Positions 60,081 to 64,000 of a stretch of DNA of 64,000 bases are shown here, piece by piece. The DNA comes from Tetracentron sinense. Taxonomy: Eukaryota > Streptophyta > Magnoliopsida > Trochodendrales > Trochodendraceae. Both the position numbers and the translations under genes were made by a program. The stretch lies in contig CM026560.1 of assembly GCA_015143295.1 (NCBI GenBank), positions 8,434,501 to 8,498,500 of the forward strand. Direction: 5' to 3'. The notes beneath the pieces were generated by a model. It had not been told where the DNA came from. It did not search any database and worked only from the letters and a program-made list of their open reading frames with translations. Positions within the stretch are counted from its first letter, which is position 1. Each line of letters begins with the position of its first letter.

Positions 60081-60709
60081 TCAGATTTTGTTGTTTTTCT
60101 CCTATTTTTCCACACTTTGGTAATTCGGCCATAACTTTTGATTCGGTTGCCCGATTTTGACGATTCAACTTGCGTTGGATTCGTCTTTCGAAGGGGGACA
60201 TTCCTGGTATTTTAGAATTTTCAATTTCTTCTTTATTTATTAACTAAATTGCCCCTGAAGTCAACTGATCCGCAAATAGGTTTCAGTAACTCGGGTTTTC
60301 GATATATTCGACTTAGGAATACTACTTCTTAACACTTAGAGTTGTTCAAAATTTCTCATTTCATAGAAATGGAAGATTACAAAGGCTTCTTGCCTTGGCA
60401 CGGGTCCCAATACATGGTAAAAGTTCCGAGGCTCTACAAAATTGAACTGTAATACTATATCATTATTGATGGATGTTACGATGTGGAAAAAAGTGTAGCA
60501 CCCCGGACTTTTCCGTACTTAATGAGTAGCACTTTCGTAGCCAATTGGTCTTTCTCGTAGTATAATTAATAAATAAGAGAGAAATTGAAGATTCTGAATT
60601 GCCAAAAATGTTCCTTTTCAACAGACGAATCCAACGCAAGTTGAATCGTTAAAATCCGACGAACGAGTTAAAAGTTATGGCCAAAGTACCGAAACGCGTT
60701 TTGTAGAGA

Positions 60710-60947
60710 ACCGATCGCTCGGTCCAAACTAGCGATCGATCGGTCCACAACCGATCGATCGGTAGCTATCGACTGGTGCACTTTTTTGTATGGAGAAAAA
60801 TTCTAGAGAGGGTGATTTTGACCGATCGACCGGTCAAGAACACCGATCGCTCGGTCTTGACCACCGATCGATCGGTCTATCGTGTTTTACAGAAATTTTA
60901 TTAAGGGCTTTTTTGTCTTTTGGGCATTTTCACCTTGCCTATAAAGG
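60710..60947 (+). promoter_or_regulatory. CGATCG palindrome cluster and TATA box of solo LTR 2
   Basis: ACCGATCGCTCGGT and ACCGATCGATCGGT copies with the spacer GGTAGCTATCGACTGG, TGTATGGAG and CTAGAGAG, then CCTATAAAGGC (TATA at 60940). Confidence 0.7.
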
Positions 60948-62023
60948 CTTGCTCGAGCCTAAGGGTTTCCAAAACCCTTAGGGCAGAAATTTGAGAGAGA
61001 GTGAGAGAAGAAGAAGAGGGTTTTTCTCCTAGGGCATCCTTGGTAAAGAGATCAAGGGTTTGAACATCCAAGGATCTTCACAAAGTTGGTTTCCTCCAAA
61101 GCCAAGCCTCAAACTCGTGGGGAATGTTTTCCAAAGCTAGGGCAGCGTTCTTCAAGGCTTTCCTCAAAAGGGTTTCTTCCCTCCTCAAGCATTCTTCAAG
61201 CAAGGGTCCTCCTTCTTCCAAGTTGGAGCTTCAAATCAAGGGTCTTCACCCAAGATCAAGTCTTGACTCAAGGTGAGTACACCCTACTAACTTCATTAGT
61301 AATAACCTTGATTTCTTCCGCAAATATGATGAGTTTATATGTTGTTTGTCCCTTTTCTTGAGTTATGATGTAATCCATATAATAAATAAGATAAATGGAT
61401 AAAGGTGTGGGAATGTGTGAATGGATGGTGGGTTGTGGCGAATGGATGCCGTGTGGGGTGATGTATGTAGTGTGATGGATAATGGTGGAAGGGCATTTTC
61501 AAACATAATGAACATATCTCTGTGGTGGATGAAAAACATACACTAAGCAACCTAAATAAAAAGGCTATAATTGTGATGCTTACCAAGTGTCTGAGAAAAT
61601 GTTTAAATGAAGATTTGAATAAGTGAACTTGAATTATGAAAGCATGCATTGAGTTATTCTTTCTAAATGTCTACCTTGATCAAATGCACTACATGTCATT
61701 TATATTTCCATATGCTCATATTAAGAATTGAAATGCTACGCTCATGTGATCCTCCTACTCAAGTACGTCACCATGCCTACTACCATTGCTACACACACGC
61801 ACGCATGCTTGCATGAATTGGGTTTTCACGGGTATTGGTACATGATAAATGAAATAAGAAATAAGCATATGTCAAAGAGGTTGGTAGCCCAGGGATGTGC
61901 GGGTGCTAGCCTCTGGCTCACAAGTTAAACTAACATGAATGTCAAGGGTAGGGCATATCCCTAGGATATGTCATACCTGGCTCATAAGAAAACATGACAA
62001 ACAAGAATCACGAAGCATGGAAG

Positions 62024-62454
62024 GATGTTAGTGTACTAAGACCAGGTACGGGCACTAACATCTATTCCCAAACATGTATGAGAGGATGCTGGTATACTAA
62101 GACCAGGTACGGGTACTAGCATCTATCTCCAAGTAAAATAACAAGCATGAAAGGATACTAGTGTACTATGACCAGGTATGGGCACTAGTATCTGTTTCCA
62201 AGACAAGAATAATATGAAAGTATGCTAGTGCACTAAGACCAGGTATGGGCACTAGCATATGTTTCCAATGCAAGTATGAAAGGGTGTTAATGTACTAAGG
62301 CCAAGTACGGGCATTAACACCTGTTTCCAACAAGTATGAGAGGATACTAGTATACTAAGACCAGGTACGGGTACTAGTATATATCTCCAAGCAAGAATCA
62401 AGAAATAATGGAAGGGTGATAATGTACTAAGACCAAGTACGGGCATTATCATCT
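62024..62454 (+). repeat. tandem hairpin array in solo LTR 2 (7 copies)
   Basis: First copy: arms GATGTTAGTG (62024-62033) and CACTAACATC (62053-62062) around the loop TACTAAGACCAGGTACGGG. Last copy: GGTGATAATG (62416-62425) and CATTATCATC (62445-62454). Arms vary between copies but stay complementary within each, with G-U pairs on the sense strand. Confidence 0.9.
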
Positions 62455-63175
62455 GTTCCCAAGCAAACAAGAAAATTCACAAGCAAGTAGACAAGAAAAC
62501 ATGCATGATACTCACGAGACATGTAAGGAACCCACAAGAAGCATAAAATGTAAAGTGTAATTTACAAAAATCACAAGGAAGGTGAAATATGTTTTAGTTA
62601 AAGCATGAACCTAGGTATGAGCTTAAATATGATGTTTAAGATTATACTTGTTATTTGTTATTGCTTCCGCACTCTGATTTTAGTAATGTAATGATGAACT
62701 GTATTATGTATATTAGTTTATTGTTAGCTAGTAGCTTGTACTTGCTGAGTATTCCATACTCAATCGTACTTTCATGTCGGCAGGTACATCATGCGATATA
62801 TGGGCTCTGGGTCTCCTTGGATATAGGCGGCTCATGTAGAGTAGGAGACCGCTCTGATTGTCACCCAGATATTAGGAGCCTTGGCATGTGGCCAATGGTT
62901 GGGATGAGTGAGAGAGAGACATGTATTTTGGGTTCTTATGTCTGGGGGGGTTTGTCTCATTTGGATTGGGACTCAAGTTAAGGAGTTCATGTTCATGTTG
63001 TTAATTTTATTCAATTATTGTAATCAATTGCACTTGGAATATAGTTAAGTTATTAAAGAAAATTTTAGTTCTCTATTTTGCATGCCTTGTATACCCTCTG
63101 CAGGTTAGTTTAAGTACAGGTCACGTCGCCAAAGTATCCTGACCCCTAGGGGGTATTTTGGGGCGCGACAAAAAG

Positions 63176-63537
63176 TCTAGATGGACTGTGGATTTTATTG
63201 GGCTTCATAGCTCACTGACATTAAATGTCAGCAAATTATGGTGCTACTGTCCTGAGAATAGAGGGTCCTAACAAGACGTTTGGGGCATATAAGGACCGCC
63301 GTATTAAGTGAAGGTAATGTATTTGCTTATGATGGTTTATTGTGATGACCAATTGTTATTACTTATGTAAGATCATAAGAAAAGTTGAAAAAAAATTCCC
63401 ACATTTTTCGCAAGTAAAGTCTTTTGTATGCGTGGTAATGACGAACAGGCGTGCGTTTTGGAACTTGATTCCCTAGGCACGGGTCGGGGCATCACAATTT
63501 TAAGTTACATGGAATTATAATAAAATTACTATAAAAA
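63176..63537. repeat. LTR-like remnant of another gypsy family
   Basis: Ends near 63494 in CACGGGTCGGGGCATCACA, whose reverse complement TGTGATGCCCCGACCC is a common plant gypsy LTR start. The rest is AT-rich and not recognisable; no gene is seen. Confidence 0.4.
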
Positions 63538-64000
63538 AACTTAACTTAGACATATGCACAGATTTCTAACTGGAACTCCTTTTTCGATGTTGTCTATTCC
63601 GACACTTTTGTGTCAATGTATACTAACTTTTAGAATTGACTGCGTTCAATTTACACCTCCTTTATCCGATTTGAACAATGAGGATCTTTCTTTTACTAAA
63701 ACAGTTCAGCTTAAACCTAATAGTGTGCCTCAAATCCTAATCGGGACTGGATTTTTGATGCGGTCTCTTCTAACATGTGTATTTCAATATAACCTGTAAA
63801 GTCCATATTTGTGTTGCCTCAATTTTGATACCGAAACAGTGTCTAGTCTGTATTAGTCCTTGCCTCCAGTACTCATGAAGTGAAGATGAAGTGAAGATAA
63901 AGACTGAAGAAAATGCAATCAAGCTTCTCTCTTTCATTACAATGGTAGGTGAGACCTATATACTTAGTTTGTACTCAACTGGAATTGAAGACCTAGATAC
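63538..64000 (+). repeat. unnamed repeat, copy 2 (pairs with 24552-25040)
   Basis: Runs to the window edge. It matches the first copy over its whole visible length, with scattered substitutions and small indels, in the same orientation. No open frame or transposon end is recognised. Confidence 0.7.

Larger units (their letters stand above)
40899..60438 (-). mobile_element. Ty3/gypsy (Tekay-like) element with both LTRs, split by a nested copia
   Basis: Reading on the minus strand: 5' LTR (60438-58045), tRNA-Met primer site, gag, protease, RT, RNase H, integrase with chromodomain-like tail, purine tract, 3' LTR (43278-40899). The flanks GAATT (40894-40898) and AAATT (60439-60443) are a target duplication with one change. 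A SIRE-like copia is inserted in gag. Without the insertion the element is about 9.9 kb. The coding region has roughly three to five breaks. The LTRs differ by an estimated 4-5 percent by eye, so the insertion is perhaps 1.5-2 million years old at usual plant rates; this is a rough figure. Confidence 0.92.
58045..60438 (-). repeat. 5' LTR of the nested-host gypsy element (2394 bp)
   Basis: On the minus strand it opens TGTAGAGCCTCGGAAC at 60438 and closes GGGTTTTGGGTCGCGACA at 58045. Contents match the partner LTR, with a longer GTGTC run (58728-58767) and fewer palindrome words. Confidence 0.92.
60494..63170 (+). mobile_element. solo gypsy LTR 2 (2677 bp) with AAAAG target duplication
   Basis: Opens TGTAGCACCCCGGAC and closes GGGGCGCGACA. 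AAAAG lies on both sides (60489-60493 and 63171-63175). It is the same subfamily as solo LTR 1 but in plus orientation. It contains the palindrome cluster (60710-60876), TATA box (60940-60947), a stem GAGGTTGGTA/TGCTAGCCTC (near 61883-61920), a seven-copy hairpin array (62024-62454) and the terminal hairpin near 62743. It was left by LTR-LTR recombination and has no coding capacity. Confidence 0.94.

Noticed and set aside
62034-62052. Loop TACTAAG resembling a branch point and CAGGTACGG resembling a 5' splice site
   Set aside because: The order is wrong for an intron (branch-like word before donor-like word) and the loop is repeated seven times; chance resemblance is likelier.

Overview
The window looks like nuclear DNA of a seed plant, most likely a eudicot, from a repeat-rich region. 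The reasons are plant-type Ty3/gypsy (chromovirus, Tekay/Del-like) and Ty1/copia (SIRE-like and Tork/Angela-like) retrotransposons with initiator-Met tRNA primer sites, an L1-type plant LINE with a DUF4283/CCHC ORF1, CACTA ends, a plant-style Helitron, and a three-exon cytochrome P450 of the CYP71 clan (CYP76-like). I cannot name the species. The P450 gene (29902-33800, minus strand) is the only convincing host gene; nearly everything else is transposon.

Layout. 1-4569: end of a gypsy element entering from the left edge, with its 3' LTR. 4570-7293: unrecognised sequence ending in the subterminal repeats and right end of a CACTA transposon. 7294-13600: a copia 3' part (minus), cut by a gypsy LTR fragment that itself holds a complete solo LTR with a perfect AATAA target duplication. 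13673-17844: a 3'-truncated LINE fused directly to a 5'-truncated gypsy element (17845-22047). 22048-25380: chimeric, decayed gypsy LTR pieces and an unnamed repeat. 25380-28410: a heavily decayed copia (plus), cut by a gypsy LTR remnant that carries a Helitron (28565-29316). 29541-35845: the gene island with the P450. 35846-40898: a CACTA left end cut by more gypsy LTR pieces, a copia LTR piece and a GC-richer remnant. 40899-60438: a two-LTR gypsy element (minus) with imperfect target duplication GAATT/AAATT, split by a nearly whole SIRE-like copia (47687-57298, target duplication CATAG). 60494-63170: a second solo gypsy LTR (AAAAG duplication). 63176-64000: LTR-like and repeat remnants.

The most interesting signals are in the LTRs. 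First, a cluster of CGATCG-centred palindromes sits just upstream of the TATA box, in the same order and orientation, in both gypsy and copia LTRs, which are unrelated superfamilies; this suggests a transferable promoter module. Second, between the TATA box and the LTR end, the gypsy LTRs carry tandem arrays of hairpins whose 10-bp arms change together from copy to copy while a 19-nt loop stays nearly constant. A second hairpin in the same LTRs pairs fully only when G-U pairs are allowed on the transcribed strand. Both point to structure kept at the RNA level. These comparisons were made by eye; no alignment or folding program was run.
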